From Salipiger sp. H15 (GTDB lineage: Bacteria > Pseudomonadota > Alphaproteobacteria > Rhodobacterales > Rhodobacteraceae), in the NCBI RefSeq assembly GCF_040409955.1, contig NZ_CP123385.1, positions 533,501 through 597,500 on the forward strand: a stretch of DNA of 64,000 nt, given 5' to 3'. Positions within the stretch are counted from its first letter, which is position 1, and every line of letters starts with the position of its first letter. The notes below the pieces were generated by a model, which did not search any database, was not told the DNA's origin, and worked only from the letters and a program-made list of their open reading frames with translations. This document shows, piece by piece, positions 51,565 through 62,296 of the stretch. The position numbers were made by a program, and so were the translations under genes.

Positions 51565-53274
51565 ATGTGTCCAAATGACGTCGCGACTGCCGATCTGATG
51601 CCGCTCCGAGACCCCGCGAGCACCGGCGGCCAGGCCCGCGCCATCCCCGCGCTTCTCGATGACGCCGTGCGCCTTCATGGCGACCGCCCGGCCATTCACT
51701 TCCTCGGGCGCCGCTACAGCTACCGCGAGCTTGGCGCGCTGGTCGACCGCGCGGCGGCCGGGTTTGCCGAGCAGGGTGTCACCAGGGGCGTCCGGGTCGG
51801 GCTCTGCCTGCCGAACATGCCCGCCTTCGTGATCTGCTACTTCGCCGTGCTGAAGGCCGGCGGCACGGTGGTGAACTTCAACCCGCTCTATGCACCGCGA
51901 GAGCTGCAGCACCAGGTCGAGGACTCGGGCATCTCGCTCATGGTCACCACCGACCTTGCCGCGATCTATCCCAAGGTGTTGGCGCAGCTGGGGCGCGGCG
52001 CGCTGACACGGCTGGTCATCTGCCCGATGGCCGAGATGCTGCCGCCGCTCAAGGGGCTGCTCTTCCCGCTGCTGAAACGCCGGGACCTTGCCCGCATTCC
52101 CGCTGACGAGCGGCACATCCAGTTCCGCCACCTGACCCGGCGCGCCGGCACGCTGACCCCGCCCGCGATCGACCCCGAGACCGACCTCGCGACGCTGCAA
52201 TACACCGGCGGCACGACCGGGCTCTCCAAGGGCGCGATGCTGACCCATGCCAATATCGTCGCCAATGCCGAGCAGATCTTCGACCGGCTCCCCGATCCTC
52301 GGATGGGCGAAGAGCGGGTGCTCGCGGTCCTGCCGCTTTTCCACGTCTTCGGGATGACCGTGGCGATGAACCTCGGCGTCCGCATCGCCGCCGAGATCAT
52401 CCTGGTGCCGCGTTTCGACGTCGAGGGCACGATCGAGGTGATCGAGCGCCAGCGGCCTACGCTGTTTCCGGGCGTGCCGACGATCTACACCGCGATCAAC
52501 CATGCGCTCGAGAAGCGCTCGGCCGATCTCACCTCGCTGCGCTGCTGCATCTCGGGCGGCGCCCCCTTGCCCGGCGAGGTCCGCCGGCGCTTCGAGGCGT
52601 TGAGCGGCTGCCATCTCTGCGAGGGTTATGGCCTCTCCGAAAGCTCGCCGGTCGTCTGCTGCAACCCGTTCGACGGCGGTGCGCGCGACGGGTCCATCGG
52701 CAGGCCGCTGATCGGCACCCGGGTCGAGATCCGCGACCTCAACGACCCGGGCCGGATCTGCGGCCCCCACGAGAAGGGCGAGCTCTGCGTGCGCGGCCCG
52801 CAGGTCATGCAGGGCTACTGGAACCGCCCCGAGGAGACCTCGGCCAGCTTCATCGACGGCGCGCTGCGCACCGGCGACGTCGGCTATGCCGACGAGGACG
52901 GGTTCTATTTCATCGTCGACCGGATCAAGGACATGATCCTGTGCAGCGGCTACAACGTCTATCCGCGGGTCATCGAGGAGGCGCTCTACCAGCATCCGGC
53001 GGTGGCCGAGGCGGTGGTGATCGGCGTCCCGGACGACTACCGCGGCAGCGCGCCCAAGGCCTTCGTGGTCCTCAAGCAACCGCTCGACGCACCCGAGGCG
53101 GCGCTGCACGAATTCCTCAAGGACTATATCTCGCCCATCGAGATGCCCCGGCAGATCCAGATCTGCGAGAGCCTGCCAAAGACCCCGGTCGGCAAGCTGT
53201 CGAAGAAGGAGCTTCAGGAAGGCGAGCGGAAGCTGCGCGAAAACCCGGCATCCGGACACGAGGGCGCACCATGA
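51565..53274 (+). CDS. fadD: long-chain acyl-CoA synthetase (AMP-forming), FadD-like
   Basis: 569 residues. The AMP-forming signature is LQYTGGTTGLSKGAMLTHAN (~211-230), followed by the motif GYGLSESSPVVCCNP and the hinge/motor region LRTGDVGYADEDGFYFIVDR-IKDMILCSGYNVYPR. The catalytic C-terminal lysine lies in KTPVGKLSKKEL. It activates imported fatty acids to acyl-CoA in the cytoplasm. The 3' end abuts the second TTACGTAA palindrome, after which merR begins. Confidence 0.92.
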   Translation: MCPNDVATADLMPLRDPASTGGQARAIPALLDDAVRLHGDRPAIHFLGRRYSYRELGALVDRAAAGFAEQGVTRGVRVGLCLPNMPAFVICYFAVLKAGGTVVNFNPLYAPRELQHQVEDSGISLMVTTDLAAIYPKVLAQLGRGALTRLVICPMAEMLPPLKGLLFPLLKRRDLARIPADERHIQFRHLTRRAGTLTPPAIDPETDLATLQYTGGTTGLSKGAMLTHANIVANAEQIFDRLPDPRMGEERVLAVLPLFHVFGMTVAMNLGVRIAAEIILVPRFDVEGTIEVIERQRPTLFPGVPTIYTAINHALEKRSADLTSLRCCISGGAPLPGEVRRRFEALSGCHLCEGYGLSESSPVVCCNPFDGGARDGSIGRPLIGTRVEIRDLNDPGRICGPHEKGELCVRGPQVMQGYWNRPEETSASFIDGALRTGDVGYADEDGFYFIVDRIKDMILCSGYNVYPRVIEEALYQHPAVAEAVVIGVPDDYRGSAPKAFVVLKQPLDAPEAALHEFLKDYISPIEMPRQIQICESLPKTPVGKLSKKELQEGERKLRENPASGHEGAP

Positions 53275-53284
53275 CTTACGTAAG
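53275..53284. promoter_or_regulatory. CTTACGTAAG palindrome upstream of merR
   Basis: A perfect 10-base palindrome beginning immediately after the fadD stop codon, 110 bases before the merR ATG, with the same TTACGTAA core as the site ahead of fadL. Candidate operator for control of merR and the downstream beta-oxidation genes. Confidence 0.5.
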
Positions 53285-53394
53285 CGTCCTCACGTGGCCG
53301 GAAAGCGCTGTCCTTCGTCATGATCTCGGTGCTACAAACCATGGTGGGTTGCGGACTGCACAGCGTCCGGCCCCCTCTCCGCGACAGGTCTCAA

Positions 53395-53805
53395 ATGGAC
53401 AAGCTCTATTCAATCTCGGAACTGTCGAACGAGCTTGGCGTGACCCCGCGCACCATCCGCTTCTACGAGGAACGCGGGCTGCTGCTTCCGCAGCGGGTCG
53501 GTGCAAACCGGATCTACACGGCGCGGGATCGCGCCCGGATGATCCTGATCCTGCGCGGCAAGCGGCTCGGCTTCACGCTGAAGGACATCAGCGAGTACCT
53601 CGATCTCTACGATGCCGATCCGACGCAGCGCGAGCAGATCGACACCCTGCTCGGCAAGGTCCGCCAGCGGATCAGCGAGCTGGACGAGCAGTTCGAGACG
53701 CTGCGCGTGACGCTCAGGGAGCTGCGCGAGATCGAGCAGATGTCGCTGGACGCCCTCGAGCGCCACGAAAAGGCCGCCGCGCGGACCACGGCGCGGAAAT
53801 CCTGA
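53395..53805 (+). CDS. MerR-family regulator of acyl-CoA catabolism (LiuR-like)
   Basis: 136 residues from MDKLYSISELSNELGVTPRT. The N-terminal winged helix (TIRFYEERGLLLPQRVGANR, YTARDRARMILILRGKRLGF) is followed by a long dimerisation coiled coil (~80-120). No C-terminal metal-binding cysteines are present, so it is not a metal sensor. Short MerR proteins of this kind (LiuR) regulate branched-chain amino acid and fatty acid degradation, sensing acyl-CoA-type ligands. It sits in the middle of the fad genes and next to the CTTACGTAAG dyad. Confidence 0.88.
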   Translation: MDKLYSISELSNELGVTPRTIRFYEERGLLLPQRVGANRIYTARDRARMILILRGKRLGFTLKDISEYLDLYDADPTQREQIDTLLGKVRQRISELDEQFETLRVTLRELREIEQMSLDALERHEKAAARTTARKS

Positions 53806-53869
53806 TCGCCACCGGAACCCGCAGGGTTCCGCCTCACCATAATCCTCACGCAACTCCGGAGAGTTACCG

Positions 53870-55002
<1,133 letters not shown>

Positions 55003-55006
<4 letters not shown>

Positions 55007-57330
55007 TGGCCGGCATCGGGACGGTCGCCGTCATCGGCGCCGGCGTCATGGGCGCCGCGATCGCGGCCCATGTCGCCAACTCCGGCACCAGGGTGCTGCT
55101 GTTCGACATCGTGCCCGAGGGCGCGGCGAACCGGAACGCGCTGGCCGAGGGGGCCGTCGCGAAGATGCTGAAGGCCGACCCCGCGCCCTTCATGGGCGCC
55201 AGGGCCACGCGCCTCGTCGAGACCGGCAATCTCGAGGATGACCTTTCGCGCCTCGCCGAGGCCGACTGGATCATCGAGGCGGTGATCGAACGGCTCGACA
55301 TCAAGCAGGCGATCTACCGCAGGATCGACGCGGTGCGCAAACCGGGCAGCATCGTGTCCTCGAACACCTCGACCATCCCGCTCGCGACGCTGGTGAGCGG
55401 GCTGCCGGAGAGCTTCGCGCAGGACTTCCTCGTCACGCATTTCTTCAACCCGCCCCGCTACATGCGGCTGATGGAACTGGTGACCGGCCCCGCGACCCGC
55501 GCGGAGGCGGCCGAGACCATCGCGGAGTTCGCCGACCGGCGGCTCGGCAAGACGGTGGTGCGGGCGAAGGACACGCCGAGCTTCATCGGCAACCGGCTCG
55601 GCATCTACTGGCTGCAGACCGCCGTGGTCGAAGCGGCCGAGCGTGGCATCCCGGTCGAGATGGCCGACGCGCTGATCGGCAAGCCCTTCGGCATCCCCAA
55701 GACCGGCGTCTTTGGCCTGCTGGACCTCGTCGGGCTCGACCTCATGCCGCATGTGAACGCCAGCCTTGCCGCCGCGCTGCCGCAAGAGGACGCCTTCCAT
55801 GCCGCGAACCGGCCGCTGCCGGTGGTGCAGAAGATGATCGCCGAGGGCTACACCGGCCGGAAGGGCAAGGGTGGCTTCTACCGCATGGGCCGCGACGGCG
55901 GGCAGAAGGTGAAGGAGGCGATCGACCTCGCCACCGGCGCCTACGCCCCCGCCCGCAAGCCCCGGTCCGAGGCGATGGAGGAAGCCGGGCGCAGCCCGCG
56001 CGCGCTCATGGCGCATGACAGCGCCGAGGGCCGCTACGCCGCCGCGGTGATGGGCGCGACGCTGCGCTATGCCGCCGGACTGGCCGGCGAGGTGGCCGAC
56101 AGCATCGCCGACATCGACGAGGCCATGTGCCTTGGCTACGGCTGGAAGGACGGCCCCTTCGCGCTGATGGACAGGATCGGCCCCGACTGGCTGGCCAAGC
56201 GGCTCGAGGCCGAGGGCCAGACGGTGCCGCCGATCCTCGAACTGGCGCGCGGCCGCAGCTTCTACCGCGTCGAGGCGGGCCGGCTCGAGCAGCTGGGCCT
56301 CGACGGCGCCTACCACCCGGTCACCCGCCCCGAGGGCGTGCTGCTGCTCTCCGACATCAAGCTCGGCGCGAAGCCGGTGCTGAAGAACGGCTCCGCCGCG
56401 GTCTGGGATATCGGGGACGGCGTGCTCTGCTTCGAGTTCACCTCCAAGATGAACTCGATGGACGACCAGATCCTCGCGCTGCTGGCCAAGACGCTGAAGC
56501 TGGTCGAGGCGAAGTACAAGGCGCTGGTGATCCACAACGAGGGCACGAATTTCTCGGTCGGCGCCAACCTCGGCCTCGCCTTCTTCGCCGCCAATATTGC
56601 GGCATGGGATCAGGTCGAGGCGCTGGTGGGGCTGGGCCAGCAGACCTTCCAGGACATGCGCCGGGCCCCCTTCCCCGTCGTCGGCGCGCCCTCGGGCATG
56701 GCGCTCGGCGGCGGCTGCGAGGTGCTGCTGCACTGCGATGCGGTGCAGGCCCATGCCGAGAGCTACATCGGCCTTGTCGAGGTCGGCGTCGGGCTGATCC
56801 CCGGCTGGGGCGGCTGCACCGAGATGCTGCACCGCTGGCAGAAGTTCGGACGCCTGCCCAAGGGGCCGATGCCGGTGCCCTCGAAGGTCTTCGAGATCCT
56901 CAGCACCGCGACGGTGGCGAAATCGGCGGCCGAGGCCAAGGAGCTGCTGTTCCTGCGCCCCGAGGACGGCATCACCATGAACCGCGCCCGGCTGCTGGCC
57001 GATGCCAAGGCCCGCGCGCTGGCCATGGTCGAGGGCTACGTTCGGCCCGAGACGCGCGACTACACCCTGCCCGGGCCATCGGGCCTCGTCGCCATGGAGA
57101 TGGCGGTGCAGCAGTTCCGCAAGATGGGCAAGGCCACCCCCTATGACGAGGTCGTCTCGGGCGCGCTGGCCGAGGTGCTGTCGGGCGGAGACACCGATCC
57201 GCTCGACACGCTCACCGAGACGGACCTGCTGAAACTAGAACGCGACCGCTTCTTCACGCTGGTCAAACGGCCCGGCACGCTCGACCGCATCGAGACCATG
57301 CTGATGACCGGCAAGCCGCTGCGCAACTGA
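55003..57330 (+). CDS. 3-hydroxyacyl-CoA dehydrogenase / enoyl-CoA hydratase bifunctional protein (FadN-like)
   Basis: 775 residues from the ATG overlapping the thiolase stop. The NAD fold GTVAVIGAGVMGAAIAAHVA opens the chain, the 3HCDH domain follows (VTHFFNPPRYMRLMELVTGP holds the catalytic His/Glu region), and the crotonase domain is C-terminal: FSVGANLGLAFF and GMALGGGCEVLLHCDAVQAH, forming the oxyanion hole. This order (dehydrogenase first) is that of Bacillus FadN, the reverse of E. coli FadB. With the thiolase upstream and the acyl-CoA dehydrogenase downstream it completes the beta-oxidation cycle. Confidence 0.92.
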
Positions 57331-57369
57331 ACCCCGGCCCTGGGCCTCAGACAGAGGGACATCACGACG

Positions 57370-59160
57370 ATGGCCAAGTACACGCCCCCCCTGCGCGACA
57401 TGCGCTTTGTCTACCACGAACTGCTGGGCTGCGACGACCTCGCGGAGCTGCCGGGGTTCGAGGAGTTCACCGCGGATCTCATCGACCCGATCCTCGAAGA
57501 GGCCGGCAAGATCTGCGCCGAGGTGCTGCACCCGATCAACCGCTCCGGCGACGAGGAAGGCTGCCGGCTCGAGAACGGCGTCGTCCGCACCCCCGCCGGC
57601 TTCCCCGAGGCCTACCGCCAGTTCCGCGAGGGCGGCTGGACGGCGATCACCTGTGATCCGGCCTATGGCGGTCAGGGCCTGCCCGCCGCCGCCGACGTGC
57701 TGGTGACCGAGATGATCTGCTCGGCGAACCTCTCCTTCGGCATGTACCCGGGCCTGTCGCACGGCGCCTACCTCGCGCTGCACAGCCACGGATCGGAGGA
57801 GCTGAAGCAGGCCTACCTGCCGAGGCTCGTCGACGGCACCTGGTCGGGCACCATGTGCCTGACCGAGCCGCATTGCGGCACCGACCTCGGCCTGCTGCGC
57901 ACCAGGGCCGTGCCGCAGGAGGATGGCAGCTACCGCATCACCGGCACCAAGATCTTCATCTCCGCCGGCGAGCATGACCTGACCGAGAACATCATCCACC
58001 TCGTGCTGGCGCGGCTTCCGGACGCGCCCAAGGGCTCGCGCGGGATCAGCCTCTTCGTCGTGCCGAAGTTCCTGCCCACCGCCGAGGGCACCCCGGGCGA
58101 GCGCAACGGCGTGCTATGCTCGAGCATCGAGCACAAGATGGGGATCAAAGCCTCGTCGACCTGCGTGATGAACTTCGACGAGGCGCAGGGCTGGCTCGTC
58201 GGCGCGCCGCACAAGGGTCTGCAGGCGATGTTCACCATGATGAACAACGAGCGCCTCGCGGTCGGCGGTCAGGGGCTGGGCCTTGCCGAGGCGGCCTACC
58301 AGGGCTCGGTCGCCTATGCCCGCGAGCGGCTGCAGGGCCGATCGCTGACCGGGACCAAGGCGCCCGACAAGCCCGCCGACCCGATCATCGTGCATCCCGA
58401 CGTGCGCCGCATGCTGCTTCTCCAGCGCGCCGCGACCGAGGGCTGCCGGGCGATGGCGGTCTGGGTGGCGCGGGAGCTCGACAGGCAGACCCACCACCCC
58501 GAGCCGGAGGTGCGCCAGGCCTCGGAGGATTTCGTCGCGCTGATGACCCCGATCGTAAAGGCGCTCTTCACCGATCTTGGCTTCGAGAATGCCAACCTCG
58601 GGATGCAGGTGCTGGGCGGGCACGGCTACATCCGCGAACACGGCATGGAGCAATTCGTCCGCGACGCACGCATCACGCAGATCTACGAGGGCACGAACGG
58701 CATCCAGGCGCTCGACCTCGTGGGCCGCAAGCTCGGCGCCAATGGCGGCCGCTACCTGCGCCGGTTCTTCCACCCGGTAGCGGAGTATATCGAGGCGCGC
58801 GCCGGGACGCCCGAGATGGCGCCCTACGTCGGCCCGCTCGCCAAGGCCTTCGGCCGGCTGCAGACGGCCACGGCCACCGTCGCCCGGCGCGGCCTTGCAA
58901 ACCCTGACGAGGCGGGTGCGGCGGCGACCGACTACATGCGCCTCTTCGGCCTGACGGCCCTCGGCTATCTCTGGGCGCGCATGGCCGAGACCGCGATGGA
59001 GAAATCCCGCGAGACAGGCGATGCCGACGGCTTCTACGCCGCCAAGCAGGTGACGGCGCGGTTCTTCATGGAGAAGATGCTGCCGCAGACCGGCGCGCTG
59101 CTCTCGCAGGTCATGTCCGGCGGCGAGACCGTCATGGCACTAGACGAGGCGGCGTTCTGA
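57370..59160 (+). CDS. acyl-CoA dehydrogenase, large form (FadE-like)
   Basis: 596 residues, the size of the FadE-type dehydrogenases in fadN-fadA-fadE operons. FAD and substrate contacts are TMCLTEPHCGTDLGLLRTRA and GSYRITGTKIFISAGEHDLT. The catalytic base region is QIYEGTNGIQALDLVGRKLG (Glu). A helical C-terminal extension (~470-590) is characteristic of this larger class. It introduces the trans-2 double bond and reduces ETF. It starts 39 bases after the bifunctional gene. Confidence 0.94.
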   Translation: MAKYTPPLRDMRFVYHELLGCDDLAELPGFEEFTADLIDPILEEAGKICAEVLHPINRSGDEEGCRLENGVVRTPAGFPEAYRQFREGGWTAITCDPAYGGQGLPAAADVLVTEMICSANLSFGMYPGLSHGAYLALHSHGSEELKQAYLPRLVDGTWSGTMCLTEPHCGTDLGLLRTRAVPQEDGSYRITGTKIFISAGEHDLTENIIHLVLARLPDAPKGSRGISLFVVPKFLPTAEGTPGERNGVLCSSIEHKMGIKASSTCVMNFDEAQGWLVGAPHKGLQAMFTMMNNERLAVGGQGLGLAEAAYQGSVAYARERLQGRSLTGTKAPDKPADPIIVHPDVRRMLLLQRAATEGCRAMAVWVARELDRQTHHPEPEVRQASEDFVALMTPIVKALFTDLGFENANLGMQVLGGHGYIREHGMEQFVRDARITQIYEGTNGIQALDLVGRKLGANGGRYLRRFFHPVAEYIEARAGTPEMAPYVGPLAKAFGRLQTATATVARRGLANPDEAGAAATDYMRLFGLTALGYLWARMAETAMEKSRETGDADGFYAAKQVTARFFMEKMLPQTGALLSQVMSGGETVMALDEAAF

Positions 59161-59192
59161 GCCGGACACGGGACAGGAAAGGAGCGAACGGA

Positions 59193-60023
59193 ATGGACGA
59201 TCTGGGCGGCAAGACACTCTTCATCAGCGGCGGCAGCCGCGGCATCGGGCGGGCCATCGCGCTGCGGGCCGCGCAGGACGGCGCCAACGTGGTGCTGGCG
59301 GCAAAGACCGTTACACCCCATCCCCGGCTTCCCGGCACCATCGAGGACGCCGCGGCCGAGGTCGAGGCGCAGGGCGGCCGCGCCCTGCCCCTTATGCTCG
59401 ACATCCGCGACGATGCCGCGGTCGAGGAGGCGGTGCGCAAGGCCGAGGCGCATTTCGGCGGCATCGACATCGTGGTCAACAACGCCAGCGCCATCTCTCT
59501 GACGCCCACGCCGGAGACCGAGATGAAGCGTTTCGACCTGATGATGCAGGTCAACATGCGCGGCACCTTCGCGGTCACCCGCGCCTGCCTGCCCGCGCTG
59601 AAGCGGGCGGCGAACCCGCATGTGCTGACGCTCTCGCCGCCGCCCTCGCTCGACCCGGCGTGGTACGGGCCGCATGTGGCCTACACGATCTCGAAGATGG
59701 GAATGAGCCTCTGCGTGCTCGGCTGGACCGAGGAGTTCCGCCCGCTCGGCATCGCCGCCAACGCGCTCTGGCCCCGCACGGTGATCGACACCGCGGCGCT
59801 CGCCATGCTCGGCGGCACGGTGCAGCCGAAGAACTGCCGCACGCCGCGGATCGTCGCCGACGCCGCCCATGCGATCCTGACCCGCCCCGCGCAGAGCTGC
59901 ACCGGCAACTTCTTCATCGACGAGGCCGTGCTGCGCGAGCAGGGCGTCGAGGATTTCTCGGGCTACGCCGTCGATCCCGCCGAGCCGCTCCTGACCGACC
60001 TCTTCGTTGCCTCCGAAGACTGA
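59193..60023 (+). CDS. short-chain dehydrogenase/reductase, HSDL2-like
   Basis: 276 residues. NADP/NAD fold GKTLFISGGSRGIGRAIALR, then DIVVNNASAISLTPT and the catalytic pair in HVAYTISKMGMSLCVLG. The insert VLAAKTVTPHPRLPGTIEDA is characteristic of the HSDL2-like group associated with fatty acid and isoprenoid acid metabolism. Last gene of the beta-oxidation series, 32 bases after the acyl-CoA dehydrogenase. The substrate is probably a hydroxyacyl compound and is not further defined. Confidence 0.9.
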   Translation: MDDLGGKTLFISGGSRGIGRAIALRAAQDGANVVLAAKTVTPHPRLPGTIEDAAAEVEAQGGRALPLMLDIRDDAAVEEAVRKAEAHFGGIDIVVNNASAISLTPTPETEMKRFDLMMQVNMRGTFAVTRACLPALKRAANPHVLTLSPPPSLDPAWYGPHVAYTISKMGMSLCVLGWTEEFRPLGIAANALWPRTVIDTAALAMLGGTVQPKNCRTPRIVADAAHAILTRPAQSCTGNFFIDEAVLREQGVEDFSGYAVDPAEPLLTDLFVASED

Positions 60024-60051
60024 GCGCGACCACCCTTCTCCGGAGGAACCG

Positions 60052-60450
60052 ATGATGATGAAACGCCTCGCTCCCCTCGCCTGCGTGCTGGCCCTCACCG
60101 CGGCTCCCGCGCTCGCCGCCGATCCGGTTCTCGGAAACTGGCAGACCCAACCCGGCGACGACGGACATTTCGGCGTCGTGACCATGGCGCCCTGCGGCAG
60201 CAGGATCTGCGGGACGCTGAGCCACGCCTTCGACGCGGGCGGCACGGCGATCCCCTCCTCCAATCTCGGCCGCCAGATCGTCTGGGACATGCAGCCGGAA
60301 GGCGAGGGGAAATATGACGCGGGCCGCATCTGGGCACCCGATCGCGACAAGACCTACAAGTCCAGGATGGAACTCTCGGGTGACCAGCTGAAGGTCTACG
60401 GCTGCGTTTTGGGCGTCTGCCGCGGCCAGACCTGGACCCGCGTTCAATAG
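60052..60450 (+). CDS. DUF2147 periplasmic protein
   Basis: 132 residues from ATG 60052, with GGAGG five bases upstream. A Sec signal (MMMKRLAPLACVLALTAAPA, cleavage ALAA-DP) precedes the DUF2147 domain: GNWQTQPGDDGHFGVVTMAP, then IWAPDRDKTYKSRMELSGDQ and VYGCVLGVCRGQTWTR. Small calycin-like secreted proteins of this family occur widely and have no settled role. It is followed directly by insertion-sequence debris. Confidence 0.86.
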   Translation: MMMKRLAPLACVLALTAAPALAADPVLGNWQTQPGDDGHFGVVTMAPCGSRICGTLSHAFDAGGTAIPSSNLGRQIVWDMQPEGEGKYDAGRIWAPDRDKTYKSRMELSGDQLKVYGCVLGVCRGQTWTRVQ

Positions 60451-60464
60451 CGCGAAGACCTGAC

Positions 60465-60624
60465 AGGATTTGCGGTGTCGCATTTGCGTGCAGCCGGTCC
60501 CCCGGACACGATGAGAGGGTCGTGACCGCGGAACTGGAGCGTGGATATGGCGAGACGGAAGTTCAGCGGCGAGTTCAAGGTTGAGGCCGCGAAGCTGTTG
60601 AATGATCGGGCTGTTTTGATCTCT
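60465..60624 (+). mobile_element. truncated IS3-family element: left end and start of orfA
   Basis: ATG 60547 opens MARRKFSGEFKVEAAKLLND, the usual start of an IS3-type OrfA, but the frame ends after 26 residues (stop about 60625) where homology stops. The upstream ~80 bases (TGACAGGATTTGCGGTGTCG onward) look like the left end of such an element. The rest of the element is missing, replaced by a different IS in the opposite orientation. A 13-base sequence, GGAACTGGAGCGT, occurs at 60530-60542 and again at 60636-60648. Confidence 0.6.
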
Positions 60625-60756
60625 TAGCCATGCCGGGAACTGGAGCGTCCAAAGAACGTGCTGCCTCGCCCACGCAGGCTGTCCAACCGGCACGCGACCA
60701 TTCGGTTTGCCTCGCGAGGCACCTCGGCGGTGACCTACTCCCCTTGGGGTCCGCGG
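60625..60756. other. 132-base junk stretch between two IS remnants
   Basis: No supported gene. It contains the second GGAACTGGAGCGT and, at 60726-60740, GGCGGTGACCTACTC, identical to the 3' end of the 5S rRNA gene (62302-62316). It could be the end of the IS on the right or debris from recombination. Confidence 0.35.
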
Positions 60757-61665
60757 CTATTGGTTCGCTATGTTCATGGTTTGGGCCTCTACTGACCGTT
60801 GGTGATACTCCCACGGGGTGAGCCCGTCGAGGCTCGTGTGTGGGTGGTGATGGTTGTAGTCATCGCGCCAGGCCGAGATCAGCTCCCTTGCGTGGCGCAG
60901 GTTGGCGAACAGGTGCTCATTCAGGCACGCGTCCCTCAGACGGCCATTGAAGCTTTCCACGAAGCCGTTCTGCATCGGTTTGCCGGGTGCGATATAGTGC
61001 CACTCGATGTATCGCTCCTCCTGCCATTTCAGGATGGCGTTCGATGTCAGCTCCGTTCCGCTCGCAATTGTCCTCGGACCAATGGTGGACAGGGCTCGCT
61101 CACTGACCACCATGCAGGGATAGCCGCGGACCCGGGCGATGTTGTCGAGGTCCCGCGCTCCTCTCTGACCAGGCAGCGATGTATCGATCACACAGGCCAG
61201 GCATTCCCGGCTGAAGTCGTCGATGACGCAGAGCACCCGGAAGCGGCGACCATCGGACAGGCTGTCTGGCACGACGTCCAGCGACCAGCGCTGGTTCGGC
61301 CCCTGCGGGATCGTCATGGGTGCCCTGGTGCCCAGGGCCCGCTTGCGACCGCCCCGTTTACGGACTGTTAAGCCTTCTTCTCGGTAGATCCGGTAGAGCT
61401 TCTTCCAGTTCACCTTCCAGCCTTCGCGGCCAAGAAGCAGGTGCAGCCTCCGATAGCCGAAGCGCCGTGGTTCGCTGGACAGCTCCTTCAGCCTCTCTCG
61501 CAGCTCGGTGTCCGCAGGTCTGGTTGATCGTCGTCTGTAGACACGCGGATCGATCCCGGCCAAGGCACAGGCCCGGCGCTGGTTGTAGTTCTTCTCGGTC
61601 ATGGCCCAGTCCACAGCGCGTCGCCTTGCACCGGGCTTCAGAAGGGTCGGCAGGTTCTCTTGCAC
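60757..61665 (-). pseudogene. IS3-family transposase OrfB, catalytic aspartate disrupted
   Basis: An open frame of 302 codons. It includes the HTH_21-like region ([37 protein letters not shown]) and the integrase core ([20 protein letters not shown], first Asp). Where the family has SDNGTEL with the second catalytic Asp, this copy reads [20 protein letters not shown], an in-frame insertion of about 36 bases that removes the Asp. The final Glu region ([20 protein letters not shown]) and [14 protein letters not shown] are intact. It is expected to be inactive. Confidence 0.75.
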
Positions 61666-61689
61666 CGGAGACGTTCACCCGCCTCCATT

Positions 61690-61990
61690 CCCAGCCTCTT
61701 CTCCTTGAGCGTGGCGACATCAAGCATCTGCTCCGCCAGCGTTGTTCGGGGCAAACGCCCCACTGGGGCCTTTGCTGATCCCTCCAACTCTTCAGCTTCG
61801 CGTTCTCAACCTCGAGCGCTTTTAGCCGCTTGGCCTCGGACACTTCCATGCCCCCATACTTCGAGCGCCACTTGTAGAATGTGCCATCGCTTATGCCGTG
61901 CTTCCGGCAGAGTTCCATGGCACCTATCCCGGCTTGGCGCTCCTTCAGGATGCCGATGATCTGCTCTTCGCTGAAACGGCTTTTCCGCAT
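61690..61990 (-). pseudogene. IS3-family OrfA, frameshifted by a short insertion
   Basis: The frame opens MRKSRFSEEQIIGILKERQA and runs through the helix-turn-helix CRKHGISDGTFYKWRSKYGG to VENAKLKS. Homologs continue with LLAEQMLDVATLKE. Here about 44-48 extra bases, containing GGCCCCAGTGGGGC, intervene and shift the frame; LAEQMLDVATLKE reappears in another frame afterwards. The leucine-zipper part is therefore broken. Confidence 0.7.
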
Positions 61991-62035
61991 CGTCTGTCTG
62001 CTCGTTTGGAGAACAGGCTAACTTCGAACTGCGGA

Positions 62036-62129
62036 CTTTTCCGGGTTGCGGTCACGCGCGTGGACCTGCAGGGCGCGCTGATCGACATCCTGGAACTGTC
62101 GGTGGTGGATGAGCGCGATCTGCGAAAGC
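62036..62129. other. short coding-like remnant between the IS and the rrn terminator
   Basis: On the plus strand VTRVDLQGALIDILELSVVD reads as ordinary high-GC coding sequence but starts inside the IS border and runs into the terminator. It may be the 3' tail of a gene cut by the insertion. I do not recognise the family. Confidence 0.3.
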
Positions 62130-62154
62130 AAAAAGCCTCCTGCGAGAGGAGGCT
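62130..62154 (-). terminator. Rho-independent terminator of the rrn operon
   Basis: Read leftward: AGCCTCCT-CTCGC-AGGAGGCT followed by TTTTT, 20 bases downstream of the tRNA gene. A textbook 8-bp stem plus T-run. Confidence 0.85.
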
Positions 62155-62173
62155 GATCAACTTGTAGAGTTTA

Positions 62174-62250
<77 letters not shown>

Positions 62251-62296
62251 ACAGGGGAGATCGTTTTGAGAGATACGGTTTTTGTGGGTCTTGCTA

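Larger units (their letters stand above)
60757..62035 (-). mobile_element. IS3-family (IS407-like) insertion sequence, defective
   Basis: A leftward two-frame transposase organisation (orfA then orfB) with the IS407-type helix-turn-helix and a DDE domain. Both frames are damaged by short insertions (see the two entries within). The sequence CGGACTTTTCCGGGTTGC near 62030-62047 is a plausible outer end, but I could not match a clean pair of terminal inverted repeats or a target duplication. It lies between the DUF2147 gene and the rrn operon terminator. Confidence 0.7.
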
